Below are positions 26,496 to 34,887 of a stretch of DNA of 64,000 nt, one piece after another. Positions within the stretch are counted from its first letter, which is position 1. Every line of letters starts with the position of its first letter. The stretch comes from Streptomyces antarcticus (GTDB lineage Bacteria > Actinomycetota > Actinomycetes > Streptomycetales > Streptomycetaceae), in the NCBI RefSeq assembly GCF_026627255.1, contig NZ_JAPNLM010000004.1, positions 124,001 to 188,000 of the forward strand. The letters are read 5' to 3'. The notes beneath the pieces are model-generated. The model ran no database searches and was not told the DNA's origin. It saw nothing but the letters and a program-made list of their open reading frames with translations. Both the position numbers and the translations under genes were made by a program.

Positions 26496-27551
26496 ATGAA
26501 CGCAGCAACGCCTGCCCCGGTAGAGGACCCCCCGATCCACATCCTCTGGATCAACGCGGGGCTGAGCTGCGACGGCGACTCCGTATCCCTGACCGCGGCG
26601 ATGCAGCCCAGCATCGAAGAGATCGTGATGGGCGTCCTCCCCGGCCTGCCCAAGATCGCCGTGCACTGGCCGCTCATCGACTTCGAATGCGGTCCGATCG
26701 GCGGCGCGGACACGTTCATCGAGTGGTTCTTCAAGGGCGAGCGCGGCGAGATCGACCCCTTCGTGCTGGTCGTCGAGGGATCCATCCCCAACGAGAGCAT
26801 CAAGCCCGAGGGGTACTGGTGCGGCTTCGGCGACGACCCGGAGACCGGTCAGCCCATCACCACCAGCGAGTGGCTCGACCGGCTGGCGCCCAAGGCCCTC
26901 GCCGTCGTCGCCATCGGCACCTGCGCCACCTACGGCGGCATCCACGCCATGGAGGGCAACCCGACCGGCGCCATGGGCGTGCCCGACTACCTGGGCTGGG
27001 ACTGGAAGTCGAAGGCCGGCATCCCGATCGTGTGCGTCCCGGGCTGTCCGATCCAGCCGGACAACTTCTCCGAGACGCTCACCTACCTGCTCTACCAGGC
27101 CGCCGGCTCGGCCCCGATGATCCCGCTCGACGACAAGCTGCGCCCCACCTGGCTCTTCGGCGCGACCGTGCACGAGGGCTGCGACCGGGCCGGCTACTAC
27201 GAGCAGGGCCAGTTCGCACAGACCTACGACTCCCCGAAGTGCCTGGTCAAGCTGGGCTGCTGGGGTCCGGTCGTCAAGTGCAACGTGCCCAAGCGCGGCT
27301 GGATGAACGGCATCGGCGGCTGCCCCAACGTCGGCGGCATCTGCATCGCCTGCACGATGCCCGGCTTCCCCGACAAGTTCATGCCCTTCATGGACGAACC
27401 CCCCGGCGGCAAGGTGTCCAGCGCCGCGAGCGGGGCGTACGGGGCCGTCATCCGCAAGCTCCGCGCGATCACGGCGCACACCGTGGACCAGGAGCCCAAG
27501 TGGCGCCACACCGGCGAGAAGCTGACCACGGGCTACCGCCCGCCCTGGTGA
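26496..27551 (+). CDS. hhyS: [NiFe]-hydrogenase small subunit, group 1h
   Basis: This 351-residue protein starts at an ATG after GAGGAGG. The cysteines for iron-sulfur clusters are seen in NAGLSCDGDSV, FECGPIGGA, GTCATYGGI, VPGCPIQPDNF, and the C-terminal KLGCWGPVVKCNVPKRGW and NVGGICIACTMPGFP segments. There is no twin-arginine signal peptide, consistent with the cytoplasm-facing high-affinity group 1h enzymes of actinobacteria. These oxidise atmospheric H2, often in spores or starving cells. It passes electrons from the large subunit to an unknown acceptor. A 12-bp-stem hairpin separates it from the large-subunit gene. Confidence 0.95.
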   Translation: MNAATPAPVEDPPIHILWINAGLSCDGDSVSLTAAMQPSIEEIVMGVLPGLPKIAVHWPLIDFECGPIGGADTFIEWFFKGERGEIDPFVLVVEGSIPNESIKPEGYWCGFGDDPETGQPITTSEWLDRLAPKALAVVAIGTCATYGGIHAMEGNPTGAMGVPDYLGWDWKSKAGIPIVCVPGCPIQPDNFSETLTYLLYQAAGSAPMIPLDDKLRPTWLFGATVHEGCDRAGYYEQGQFAQTYDSPKCLVKLGCWGPVVKCNVPKRGWMNGIGGCPNVGGICIACTMPGFPDKFMPFMDEPPGGKVSSAASGAYGAVIRKLRAITAHTVDQEPKWRHTGEKLTTGYRPPW

Positions 27552-27571
27552 CCGTCCCGCCCCTCCCGCAA

Positions 27572-27615
27572 CCGGGGGGCGCCCCGCCGGCAGTCCGGCC
27601 CGCGGCGCCCCCCGG
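27572..27615 (+). terminator. Hairpin between small- and large-subunit genes
   Basis: CCGGGGGGCGCC (27572-27583) and its complement GGCGCCCCCCGG (27604-27615) form a 12-bp stem with a 20-base loop. It may stabilise or partly terminate the hhyS transcript and so set the ratio of the two subunits, whose genes are separated by 105 bases instead of overlapping. Confidence 0.55.
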
Positions 27616-27656
27616 CGCACCCCCTCCCGTACTGAAGAAGGGTCACGGCAGACACG

Positions 27657-29441
27657 ATGGCACCGAAGACGAACACGGCCGGAGACGGCAGCGGCCTGGT
27701 GGAGATGGCTTGGGATCCGATCACCCGGATCGTGGGCAGCCTCGGCATCCACACGAAGATCGACTTCAAGCAGAAGAAGGTCGCGGAGTGCTACAGCACC
27801 TCCTCGGTCTTCCGCGGCTACAGCGTGTTCATGCGCGGCAAGGACCCCCGCGACGCGCACTTCATCACCAGCCGCATCTGCGGCATCTGCGGTGACAACC
27901 ACGCCACGTGCTCCGTCTACGCCCAGAACATGGCCTACGGGGTGAAGCCGCCCCACCTCGCCGAGTGGATCATCAACCTGGGCGAGTCGGCGGAGTACAT
28001 GTTCGACCACAACATCTTCCAGGAGAACCTGGTCGGGGTCGACTACTGCGAGAAGATGGTCCGCGAGACCAACCCCGGCGTCCTGGAACTGGCCGAGCGC
28101 ACCGCCGCCCCGCACGCCGGCGAGCACGGCTTCAAGACCATTGCCGACATCATGCGCTCCCTCAACCCCATCGAGGGCGAGTTCTACCGCGAGGCGCTCC
28201 AGGTCAGCCGCTACACCCGCGAGATGTTCTGCCTGATGGAGGGGCGCCACGTGCACCCCTCCACCCTCTACCCGGGCGGCGTCGGCACCATCGCCTCCGT
28301 CCAGCTCTTCACGGACTACATGAGCCGCCTCATGCGGTACTGCGAGTTCATGAAGCGCGTGGTCCCGCTCCACGACGACCTCTTCGACTTCTTCTACGAG
28401 GCCCTGCCCGGGTACGAGGAGGTCGGCCGGCGGCGCGTGCTGCTCGGCTGCTGGGGCGCCCTCAACGACCCCGAGCACTGCGACTTCACGTACGCCAACA
28501 TGACCGACTGGGGACGGAAGATGTTCGTCACCCCGGGCGTGATCGTGGACGGGAAGCTGGTCACCAACGACCTCACCGAGATCAACCTCGGCATCCGCAT
28601 CCTGCTGGGCAGCTCGTACTACGACGACTGGGAGGGCCAGGAGCAGTTCGTCACCCACGACCCGCTCGGCAACCCGGTCGACCCCCGCCACCCGTGGAAC
28701 CAGCACACCATCCCCGCTCCGCAGAAGCGGAACTTCGACGACAAGTACAGCTGGGTGATGTCCCCCCGCTGGTTCGACGGCAAGGACCACCTCGCCCTCG
28801 ACACCGGCGGCGGCCCCCTCGCCCGCCTGTGGTCCACCGCCCTGTCCGGGCTCGTCCACACCGACTACGTGCAGGCCACCGGCCACAGCGTCGTCATCAC
28901 CCTGCCGCGGACCATGACGAAGCCCGAGACCCGCTTCGAGTGGAAGATCCCGAAGTGGAGCAACGCGCTGGAGCGCAACCGCGCCCGCACGTACTTCCAG
29001 GCGTACGCCGCCGCCATCGCCCTGCACTGCGCCGAGAAGGGCCTCGCCGAGGTCCGCGCCGGACGCACCCAGACCTGGGAGAAGTTCGAAGTCCCGGACG
29101 AGGGCCTGGGAGTCGGCTTCACCGAGGCCGTACGGGGCGTGCTCTCGCACCACATGGTGATCCGCGACGGCAAGATCGCCAACTACCACCCCTACCCGCC
29201 GACCCCGTGGAACGCCTCCACCCGCGACACCTTCGGCACGCCCGGCCCGTACGAGGACGCCGTCCAGAACACCCCGATCTTCGAGGAGAACACCCCGGAG
29301 AACTTCAAGGGCATCGACATCATGCGCGCCGTGCGCAGCTTCGACCCCTGTCTGCCCTGCGGCGTCCACATGTACGTCGGCCCCGGCAAGACCGTCAAGC
29401 AGATGCACGTCCCCACCGGCCTGAGCGGACTGGGCGGATGA
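27657..29441 (+). CDS. hhyL: [NiFe]-hydrogenase large subunit, group 1h
   Basis: This 594-residue catalytic subunit binds the Ni-Fe(CN)2CO centre. The L1 motif RICGICGDNHATC (Cys75, Cys78) and L2 motif DPCLPCGVHM (Cys565, Cys568, His571) supply the four cysteine ligands. The 23 residues after His571 would be removed, at least in part, by the maturation protease encoded at 32788, as in other [NiFe] enzymes. The overall sequence (SVFRGYSVFMRGKDPRDA, long central FTYANMTDWGRKMF segment) is of the high-affinity actinobacterial type. The start ATG follows AAGAAGGG. The stop overlaps the NifU-like gene (ATGA). Confidence 0.95.
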   Translation: MAPKTNTAGDGSGLVEMAWDPITRIVGSLGIHTKIDFKQKKVAECYSTSSVFRGYSVFMRGKDPRDAHFITSRICGICGDNHATCSVYAQNMAYGVKPPHLAEWIINLGESAEYMFDHNIFQENLVGVDYCEKMVRETNPGVLELAERTAAPHAGEHGFKTIADIMRSLNPIEGEFYREALQVSRYTREMFCLMEGRHVHPSTLYPGGVGTIASVQLFTDYMSRLMRYCEFMKRVVPLHDDLFDFFYEALPGYEEVGRRRVLLGCWGALNDPEHCDFTYANMTDWGRKMFVTPGVIVDGKLVTNDLTEINLGIRILLGSSYYDDWEGQEQFVTHDPLGNPVDPRHPWNQHTIPAPQKRNFDDKYSWVMSPRWFDGKDHLALDTGGGPLARLWSTALSGLVHTDYVQATGHSVVITLPRTMTKPETRFEWKIPKWSNALERNRARTYFQAYAAAIALHCAEKGLAEVRAGRTQTWEKFEVPDEGLGVGFTEAVRGVLSHHMVIRDGKIANYHPYPPTPWNASTRDTFGTPGPYEDAVQNTPIFEENTPENFKGIDIMRAVRSFDPCLPCGVHMYVGPGKTVKQMHVPTGLSGLGG

Positions 29442-29977
29442 GCGCCGCCGTCGACGCCCGGCAGGCCGGGCAGCGGGTCGAGGAGGTCCTGGAGCGCCTC
29501 GCCGCCACCGGAGACCGCGAGGCCTGCGCCGCCGCCGAGGAACTGGTGCGCGTCCTCATGGACTTCTACGGCGCGGGCCTCGCCCGCGTCGTCGAGCGGA
29601 TCGGCGACGCGCGGGTCGGCGACGCCCCGCTCGCCCGGCTGCTCGACGACGAACTCGTCGCGAGCCTGCTCGCCCTGCACCACCTCAACCCCGAGGACGT
29701 CCACACCCGCATCGCCCGCGCCCTGGACGCCGCGGCCGACCCGCCGGAACTGGTCGGGTTCGACGAGGACACCGGCGTCCTGCGACTGCGCCCGCGGACC
29801 GCCGGGAGCGGATGCGGCTGCCCCAGTACGGGCGCCGCCGCCCAGCAGGCCGTCGAGGACGCCCTGGCCTGCTTCGCCCCCGAGGTCACCCGGGTGGAAC
29901 TGGAACCGGCCGCGGCCCCGCAGCCCGCCCTGCTCCAGATCTCCACCCGGCCGCCCGCCCCGGCGCAGGTGCCGTGA
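29438..29977 (+). CDS. NifU-domain protein of the hydrogenase operon
   Basis: This 179-residue protein has an N-terminal helical part (LERLAATGDREACAAAEELVRVLMDFYG) and a C-terminal NifU-like domain whose cysteines are in the motif SGCGCPST. The usual NifU C-terminal scaffold has CxxC; here a GCGC arrangement precedes AAAQQAVEDALACFAPEVTRVEL. It may supply or hold an iron-sulfur cluster for the small subunit or for electron transfer. The position directly after the large subunit is typical of group 1h loci. It overlaps both neighbours by 4 bases. Confidence 0.85.
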   Translation: MSAAVDARQAGQRVEEVLERLAATGDREACAAAEELVRVLMDFYGAGLARVVERIGDARVGDAPLARLLDDELVASLLALHHLNPEDVHTRIARALDAAADPPELVGFDEDTGVLRLRPRTAGSGCGCPSTGAAAQQAVEDALACFAPEVTRVELEPAAAPQPALLQISTRPPAPAQVP

Positions 29978-30642
29978 ACGGGCACCCGGCACCGGCGCGC
30001 ACGGGCGGCCCGCGCGGGCTGCGCCGCTTCACCGGCCCGCGCCCGCCCCGGCCCGAGCGCTGCGAACTGTGCGGGGTGGCCGTCCCCGAGGACGGCCACC
30101 GCCACCTGGTCGAGACCGAGAAGCGGGCGCTCGTGTGCGCCTGCACGGCCTGCTCCCTGCTCTTCGACCGGCCGGGCGCCGCCACCGGCCGCTACCGCGC
30201 CGTCCCGAACCGCTACCTCACCGACCCCGGCCGGCCGCTCGACGACGGGGCCTGGGAACTCCTCCAGATCCCGGTCGGCGTCGCGTTCTTCTTCCGCAAC
30301 GCCGCGCTCGACCGGTTCGTCGCGCTCTACCCGAGCCCGGCCGGGGCCACCGAGAGCGAGCTGGACCCGCAGACCTGGCAGAGCGTCCTCGGCACCAACC
30401 GGCTCGCCGCCCTGCTCGAACCCGACGTGGAGGCCCTGCTGCTGCACCGCACGGAGGGGCGCACCACCTGCCATCTGGTGCCGATCGACGTCTGCTACGA
30501 GCTGGTGGGGCGGATGCGCCTGCTGTGGCAGGGCTTCGACGGCGGCGCCGAGGCCCGCGCCGCGCTGCAGGCCTTCTTCGAACAGGTCGAGCGCCGGGCC
30601 AAGGTCCCGGCGGAGAGCGCCGAGGGGGTCCGGCTGCCATGA
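29974..30642 (+). CDS. Conserved hydrogenase-operon protein, DUF5947-like
   Basis: This 222-residue protein starts at GTG overlapping the previous stop. A zinc-ribbon-like set of cysteines (ERCELCGVAV and CACTACSLLF) precedes a core with PVGVAFFFRNAALDRFVALYPSPAGATES. It resembles the DUF5947 proteins of actinobacterial high-affinity hydrogenase operons, from memory. No enzyme activity can be assigned; a metal-binding or electron-transfer accessory role is possible because of the cysteine pairs. It overlaps the next gene by 4 bases. Confidence 0.75.
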   Translation: MNGHPAPARTGGPRGLRRFTGPRPPRPERCELCGVAVPEDGHRHLVETEKRALVCACTACSLLFDRPGAATGRYRAVPNRYLTDPGRPLDDGAWELLQIPVGVAFFFRNAALDRFVALYPSPAGATESELDPQTWQSVLGTNRLAALLEPDVEALLLHRTEGRTTCHLVPIDVCYELVGRMRLLWQGFDGGAEARAALQAFFEQVERRAKVPAESAEGVRLP

Positions 30643-31343
30643 CGGAGTTCACCTTCACCTGCACCGGCGTGCGCGCCGACGCCTACGCGGCCGGCCCCAC
30701 CCTCGTCTTCCGGCTGCGGATCACCACCGCCGACCCGCAGGCCCGGGTGCACGCCCTCGCCCTGCGCTGCCAGATCCGCGTCGAACCGGCCCGGCGCGGC
30801 TACGGCCCCGCCGAGGCCGAGGGCCTCGCCGACCTGTTCGGCGAGCGCTCCCGCTGGGGGACCACCCTCCAGCCGGTGCAGTTCGCCCACGTCACCGCCA
30901 TGGTGCCCAGCTTCACCGGCGAGACCGAGACCGACCTCGTCGTGCCCTGCACCTACGACATGGACATCGCCGCGAGCCGGTACTTCAGCGCCCTGGAGGA
31001 CGGCGAGGCACCCCTGCTGATGCTGTTCTCCGGCACCGCATTCACCGGAGCCGGCGGCTTCCGCGTCGAGCCCGTGCCCTGGGACCGCGAAGCCGCGTAC
31101 CGGATGCCCGTGGCCGTGTGGCGCGAGATGGTCGAGCAGCACTTCCCCGGCTGCGGCTGGCTGAAGCTGCCCCGGGACACCATGGCCGACCTGCTGGCCT
31201 TCCGCTCGCGGCACGCGCTCGCCTCCTGGGAGGCGACCGTACGCGCCCTGCTCGACGCCGCGGTCGTCGCGCAGCCGCCGCAGCCGGCCCCGGCCCGGCT
31301 GGGCGGCGCCGCTCCCCGCGTCACGGAGAGGACGGCGCCATGA
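30639..31343 (+). CDS. Conserved hydrogenase-operon protein, DUF6084-like
   Basis: This 234-residue protein has no signal peptide or membrane segment and starts MTEFTFTCTGVRADAYAAGPTLVFRLRI. It has a beta-rich N-terminal half and conserved aromatic stretches (PGCGWLKLPRDTMADLLAFRS). It resembles the DUF6084 family found with group 1h hydrogenases, from memory. Function is unknown; strict co-location and overlap with neighbours argue for a part in assembly or function of the enzyme. Confidence 0.72.
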   Translation: MTEFTFTCTGVRADAYAAGPTLVFRLRITTADPQARVHALALRCQIRVEPARRGYGPAEAEGLADLFGERSRWGTTLQPVQFAHVTAMVPSFTGETETDLVVPCTYDMDIAASRYFSALEDGEAPLLMLFSGTAFTGAGGFRVEPVPWDREAAYRMPVAVWREMVEQHFPGCGWLKLPRDTMADLLAFRSRHALASWEATVRALLDAAVVAQPPQPAPARLGGAAPRVTERTAP

Positions 31344-32791
31344 CCACCACGACCGTGCCGGAGTCCCGCTTCGACACCGCCCGCCAGGTCGCCGACGCCG
31401 TCCTCTTCGAGGGCTACGTCCTGTACCCGTACCGCGCCTCGGCGGCCAAGAACCGGCTGCGCTGGCAGTTCGGCGTCCTGGTCCCGCCGGCCTGGGGGCC
31501 CGCGCACCGGGAACACGCCCTCCAGCAGACCGAGATCCTGATGGAACCCAAGGGCGAGGCCGTCCTCGCCGTCGAGCTCCGCTTCCTGCACGCCCAGCGC
31601 CGCACCGTGCAGCAGGCCCTGGAAGGCGGAGACTTCGCGGACACCGCCGAGCTGCACCTCGACGACCGCGTGCTCGTCCCCTGGGACGAGGGTGCCGAGG
31701 AGCGGGTCGAACTGACCGTGCCCGTCGCGGAGTTGGCGGATGGGGAGGTCGTCCTCCCGTTCCGCCGACCCGCGCGCGAGGAGACCGAGCCGGTCCTCGG
31801 CGCCGACGGCCGGTGCCTGGGCCGTCTGGTGCGGCGTACCGAGCAGGTCGAGGGCGCCGTACGGCTGCGCACCACCGAACTCGACGGCCCTTACCGGGTG
31901 GTGAAGCTCACCGCCGTGGTGGAGAACACCAGCCCGTGGACCCCGGAGGCCGCCGGACCGGCCGACCGCGACGCGGCCCTGCCCCGGTCACTGGTCGCCG
32001 CACACCTCCTGCTGGGCCTGGACACCGGCACCTTCCTGTCGATGACCGACCCGCCGGAATGGGCGAAGGGGGCCGTCGCCTCCTGCGTCAACCGGCACAC
32101 CTGGCCCGTGCTGGCCGGCGCGCCGGGCCGCGCCGACGTGGTCCTGTCCTCCCCGATCATCCTCGAGGACCATCCGGCCATCGCCCCCGAGAGCGCCGGA
32201 GCCATGTACGACTCCACCGAGATCGACGAGATCCTCGCCCTGCGCACCGCGGCCCTCACCGACCAGGAGAAACGCGAGGCCCGCGGTACGGACGCCCGCG
32301 CGGCCGCCGTGATCGACCTGGCCGACTCCATGCCGCCCGAGGTACTGGAACGGCTGCACGGGGCCGTCCGCTCGCTCCGCGAGATCACCGGGCCCGACCC
32401 GGCCCTCGACCTCGTGGACCTCAACCGCCCCGAACCGGGCGAACCCGGTGAACTCCGCGACCCGGACGCGGTGTTCCGGCCCGACACCCCGTGGTGGGAC
32501 CCCGCGGGCGCGGACACCGCCGACCCCGTGCCCGACCACGCCCTGGTCGACGGCACCCCGGTGGGCGTCGGCAGCCGCGTGCTGCTCCGCCCCGGCCTGC
32601 GGCGCACCGACGCCCAGGACCTGTTCCTCCACGGCCGCGCCGCCCGCGTCGAGGCCGTCCTGCACGACGTCGACGGCGGAGTGCACCTGGCCGTCACCGT
32701 CGAGGGCGACCCCGGCGCCGACATCCGCCGCGAACAGGGCCGGTTCCTCTACTTCCAGCCCGACGAGGTCACCCCCCTGGAGGACGCGTGA
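31340..32791 (+). CDS. Conserved hydrogenase-operon protein of unknown function (483 residues)
   Basis: The protein begins MTTTTVPESRFDTARQVADAV and contains FEGYVLYPYRASAAKNRLRWQFGVLVP, seen in proteins that always accompany actinobacterial high-affinity hydrogenases. No catalytic motif, signal peptide or membrane segment was recognised. The C-terminal 100 residues are acidic and include a beta-rich end (GSRVLLRPGLRRTDAQDLFLHGR, GRFLYFQPDEVTPLED). It overlaps the preceding and following genes by 4 bases. Confidence 0.72.
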   Translation: MTTTTVPESRFDTARQVADAVLFEGYVLYPYRASAAKNRLRWQFGVLVPPAWGPAHREHALQQTEILMEPKGEAVLAVELRFLHAQRRTVQQALEGGDFADTAELHLDDRVLVPWDEGAEERVELTVPVAELADGEVVLPFRRPAREETEPVLGADGRCLGRLVRRTEQVEGAVRLRTTELDGPYRVVKLTAVVENTSPWTPEAAGPADRDAALPRSLVAAHLLLGLDTGTFLSMTDPPEWAKGAVASCVNRHTWPVLAGAPGRADVVLSSPIILEDHPAIAPESAGAMYDSTEIDEILALRTAALTDQEKREARGTDARAAAVIDLADSMPPEVLERLHGAVRSLREITGPDPALDLVDLNRPEPGEPGELRDPDAVFRPDTPWWDPAGADTADPVPDHALVDGTPVGVGSRVLLRPGLRRTDAQDLFLHGRAARVEAVLHDVDGGVHLAVTVEGDPGADIRREQGRFLYFQPDEVTPLEDA

Positions 32792-33321
32792 GCGGCCCGA
32801 CCCTGGTCGCCGGCATCGGCAACGTCTTCCTCGGAGACGACGGCTTCGGCGTGGAGACCGTGCGGGCCCTGTCCGCGCACCCGCTGCCCGACGGCGTCGA
32901 AGTGGTCGACTTCGGCGTCCGCGGCGTCCACCTCGCCTACCAGCTCCTCGACGGATACGACACGCTCGTCCTCGTCGACGCCGCCGCCCGCGGCGGCGCC
33001 CCCGGCACCCTGTACCTCATCGAACCCGACGGCGCGGCCCCGGTCGAACCCGGCGGCGCCGCCCTCGACGGCCACCACATGTCACCCGACACGGTCCTCG
33101 CCCTGCTCGGCACCCTGTGCGCGGGCACCGGCTCCACCCCGCCCCGGCGGACGCTCGTCGTCGGGTGCGAACCGGCCACCACCGAGGAGGGCATCGGCCT
33201 CAGCGGGCCGGTGGCCGCCGCGGTGCCGCAGGCCGTACGCATGCTCTTGGACCTGCTCCGGCCGCAGTCCCCCGAGGACGAAGACGACCGGCCCCGCCGC
33301 GAACTGAGGAGTACCCCATGA
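32788..33321 (+). CDS. Hydrogenase maturation endopeptidase, HyaD/HybD type
   Basis: This 177-residue protein starts at GTG overlapping the previous stop. The motif GIGNVFLGDDGFGVE holds the nickel-sensing acidic residue of the family, with further conserved features VVDFGVRGVHLAYQL and HHMSP (His). It would cleave the C-terminal tail of the large subunit after nickel insertion. The last 20 residues are charged and variable. Confidence 0.9.
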   Translation: MSGPTLVAGIGNVFLGDDGFGVETVRALSAHPLPDGVEVVDFGVRGVHLAYQLLDGYDTLVLVDAAARGGAPGTLYLIEPDGAAPVEPGGAALDGHHMSPDTVLALLGTLCAGTGSTPPRRTLVVGCEPATTEEGIGLSGPVAAAVPQAVRMLLDLLRPQSPEDEDDRPRRELRSTP

Positions 33322-33431
33322 AGAAGGCCCAGACCCTCATCGGCGGCGCGACGGCCGCCGCCGCCCTCGTCGCCGTCCTGGCGCAGCTCCTCCCGGACAT
33401 CCGGCGCTACCTGCGCATGCGCCGGATGTGA
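33318..33431 (+). CDS. 37-residue membrane peptide of the hydrogenase operon, DUF6893-like
   Basis: The sequence MKKAQTLIGGATAAAALVAV starts a peptide with one hydrophobic helix and a basic end, RRYLRMRRM. The ATG has GAGGAG upstream and overlaps the protease stop codon. Similar tiny proteins (DUF6893, from memory) sit in actinobacterial hydrogenase operons. It may be a membrane tether or a small subunit; this is inference. It is easily missed by gene callers because of its size. Confidence 0.7.
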   Translation: MKKAQTLIGGATAAAALVAVLAQLLPDIRRYLRMRRM

Positions 33432-33546
33432 CGCGGCGCGCGCGCTCCGGCGTCCGAATGGCGTACGGGGCGCGGGGCGCGTCGGCGTGCCCACCCGTCG
33501 CGCCACCGCCCGGCCGGTGTAATGAGCCCCGGCAGGACGGAGTCCG

Positions 33547-33942
33547 ATGCACGAGATGTCGATCGCCATGGCCGTCGTGGGCCAGGTGGAAGAAGCGGCG
33601 CAGGCCGCGGGGGCGACCACCGTCACCGCGGTCCGCCTCCAGGTCGGAGAACTGGCGGGCGTGGTCCCCGACGCACTCGCCTTCTGCTTCGAGCTGGCCT
33701 GTGCCGGAACGGTACTCGAAGGCGCCCGGCTCACCGCCGAGACGGTGGCCGCCCGCGCCCGCTGCGGCTCCTGCGACAGGGAATGGCCCGTCGGCATGCC
33801 CCCCGAACTGTGCTGCCCCGGCTGCGGCGGCGCGTCGGACGTGGAACTGCTCTCGGGCCGCGAGCTGCAGATCGCCAGCGTGCACTGGGAGGACGGCCCG
33901 GCGTGCGCGCCCGTCCGCGAACCGATCCCCGAGGAGGCCTGA
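33547..33942 (+). CDS. hypA: HypA, nickel insertion protein
   Basis: This 131-residue protein starts MHEMSIAMAVVGQVEEAA, with the nickel-binding His2. The zinc site is CGSC (about 76-79) and CPGC (about 97-100). It is about 15 residues longer than many HypA proteins because of an acidic C-terminal tail. HypA hands nickel to the large subunit together with HypB. A 115-bp gap separates it from the peptide gene at 33318, so a separate promoter is possible. Confidence 0.93.
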   Translation: MHEMSIAMAVVGQVEEAAQAAGATTVTAVRLQVGELAGVVPDALAFCFELACAGTVLEGARLTAETVAARARCGSCDREWPVGMPPELCCPGCGGASDVELLSGRELQIASVHWEDGPACAPVREPIPEEA

Positions 33943-33945
33943 ACC

Positions 33946-34887
33946 ATGTGCCGAGTGGTCGATCTACGACAGGCGGTGCTCGCCAAGAACGACGAGGCGG
34001 CGCACACCCTGCGCGCCGAACTCGCCGCCCGCGGAACCGTGATCGTCAACCTGCTGTCCAGCCCGGGCAGCGGCAAGACCGAACTGCTGGAACGCGAACT
34101 GCTGCTCGCCCGTGAGCGCGGGGTCCCCGTCGCCGCGCTGACCGCGGACCTCGCCACCGAGAACGACGCGGTGCGGCTGGCGCGTTCGGGCGTACCCGTC
34201 AAGCAGGTCCTCACCGACGGGCTCTGCCACCTGGAAGCCGGGATGCTGGGCCGCCACCTGGACGGCTGGCTGCCCGGGGACACCCGGCTGCTGTTCGTGG
34301 AGAACGTCGGCAACCTGGTCTGCCCGGCCTCCTACGACCTCGGGGAATCCCTGCGCGTGGTGCTCGCTTCGGTCACCGAGGGCGAGGACAAGCCTCTGAA
34401 GTACCCGACCGCGTTCGGACTCGCCCACCTCGTCGTGGTGACCAAGACCGACATCGCGGAAGCCGTCGAGTTCGACCAGGCGGCCTTCCTGGCCAACGTC
34501 CAGCAGGTCAACCCCGGTGTGGAAGTGGTGTTCACCTCGGCCCGCCGCGGCGCGGGAGCCGGCGCCCTGCTCGACCGGGCCCTGGCCGTCGCCGGGGGCA
34601 CCGCCCCGCACGCACCGGTGATGGCGCAGCGGCAGCGGGCCGAGGCACACGGGCACGACCACGACCACGGACCGGACCACGACCACGGACCGGACCACGA
34701 CCACGGACCGGACCACGACCACGGTCATGACCACGGTGACGGTCATGACCACGGCCACCGTCACGACCACGACCACGACCACCCTCACACCGGCTCGCAC
34801 ACCCACCGCGCCGGCCACGGCCACGTTCCGTCCGAGGCCGCCGGGTTCCCGCCCGGGGCCCCGTCCGCCGTGGTACCGACCCGCTGA
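33946..34887 (+). CDS. hypB: HypB, GTPase for nickel insertion, with C-terminal His-rich tail
   Basis: This 313-residue protein has the P-loop [13 protein letters not shown] (about 37-49), the metal/switch region with Cys in [28 protein letters not shown] and [12 protein letters not shown] hydrolysis drives nickel transfer with HypA. From about residue 228 a histidine- and aspartate-rich tail runs to about 292, including GPDHDH units encoded by an 18-bp tandem repeat. Most HypB proteins carry their histidine stretch at the N-terminus; here it is C-terminal, presumably for nickel storage. The stop overlaps the hypF start. Confidence 0.93.
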   Translation: MCRVVDLRQAVLAKNDEAAHTLRAELAARGTVIVNLLSSPGSGKTELLERELLLARERGVPVAALTADLATENDAVRLARSGVPVKQVLTDGLCHLEAGMLGRHLDGWLPGDTRLLFVENVGNLVCPASYDLGESLRVVLASVTEGEDKPLKYPTAFGLAHLVVVTKTDIAEAVEFDQAAFLANVQQVNPGVEVVFTSARRGAGAGALLDRALAVAGGTAPHAPVMAQRQRAEAHGHDHDHGPDHDHGPDHDHGPDHDHGHDHGDGHDHGHRHDHDHDHPHTGSHTHRAGHGHVPSEAAGFPPGAPSAVVPTR

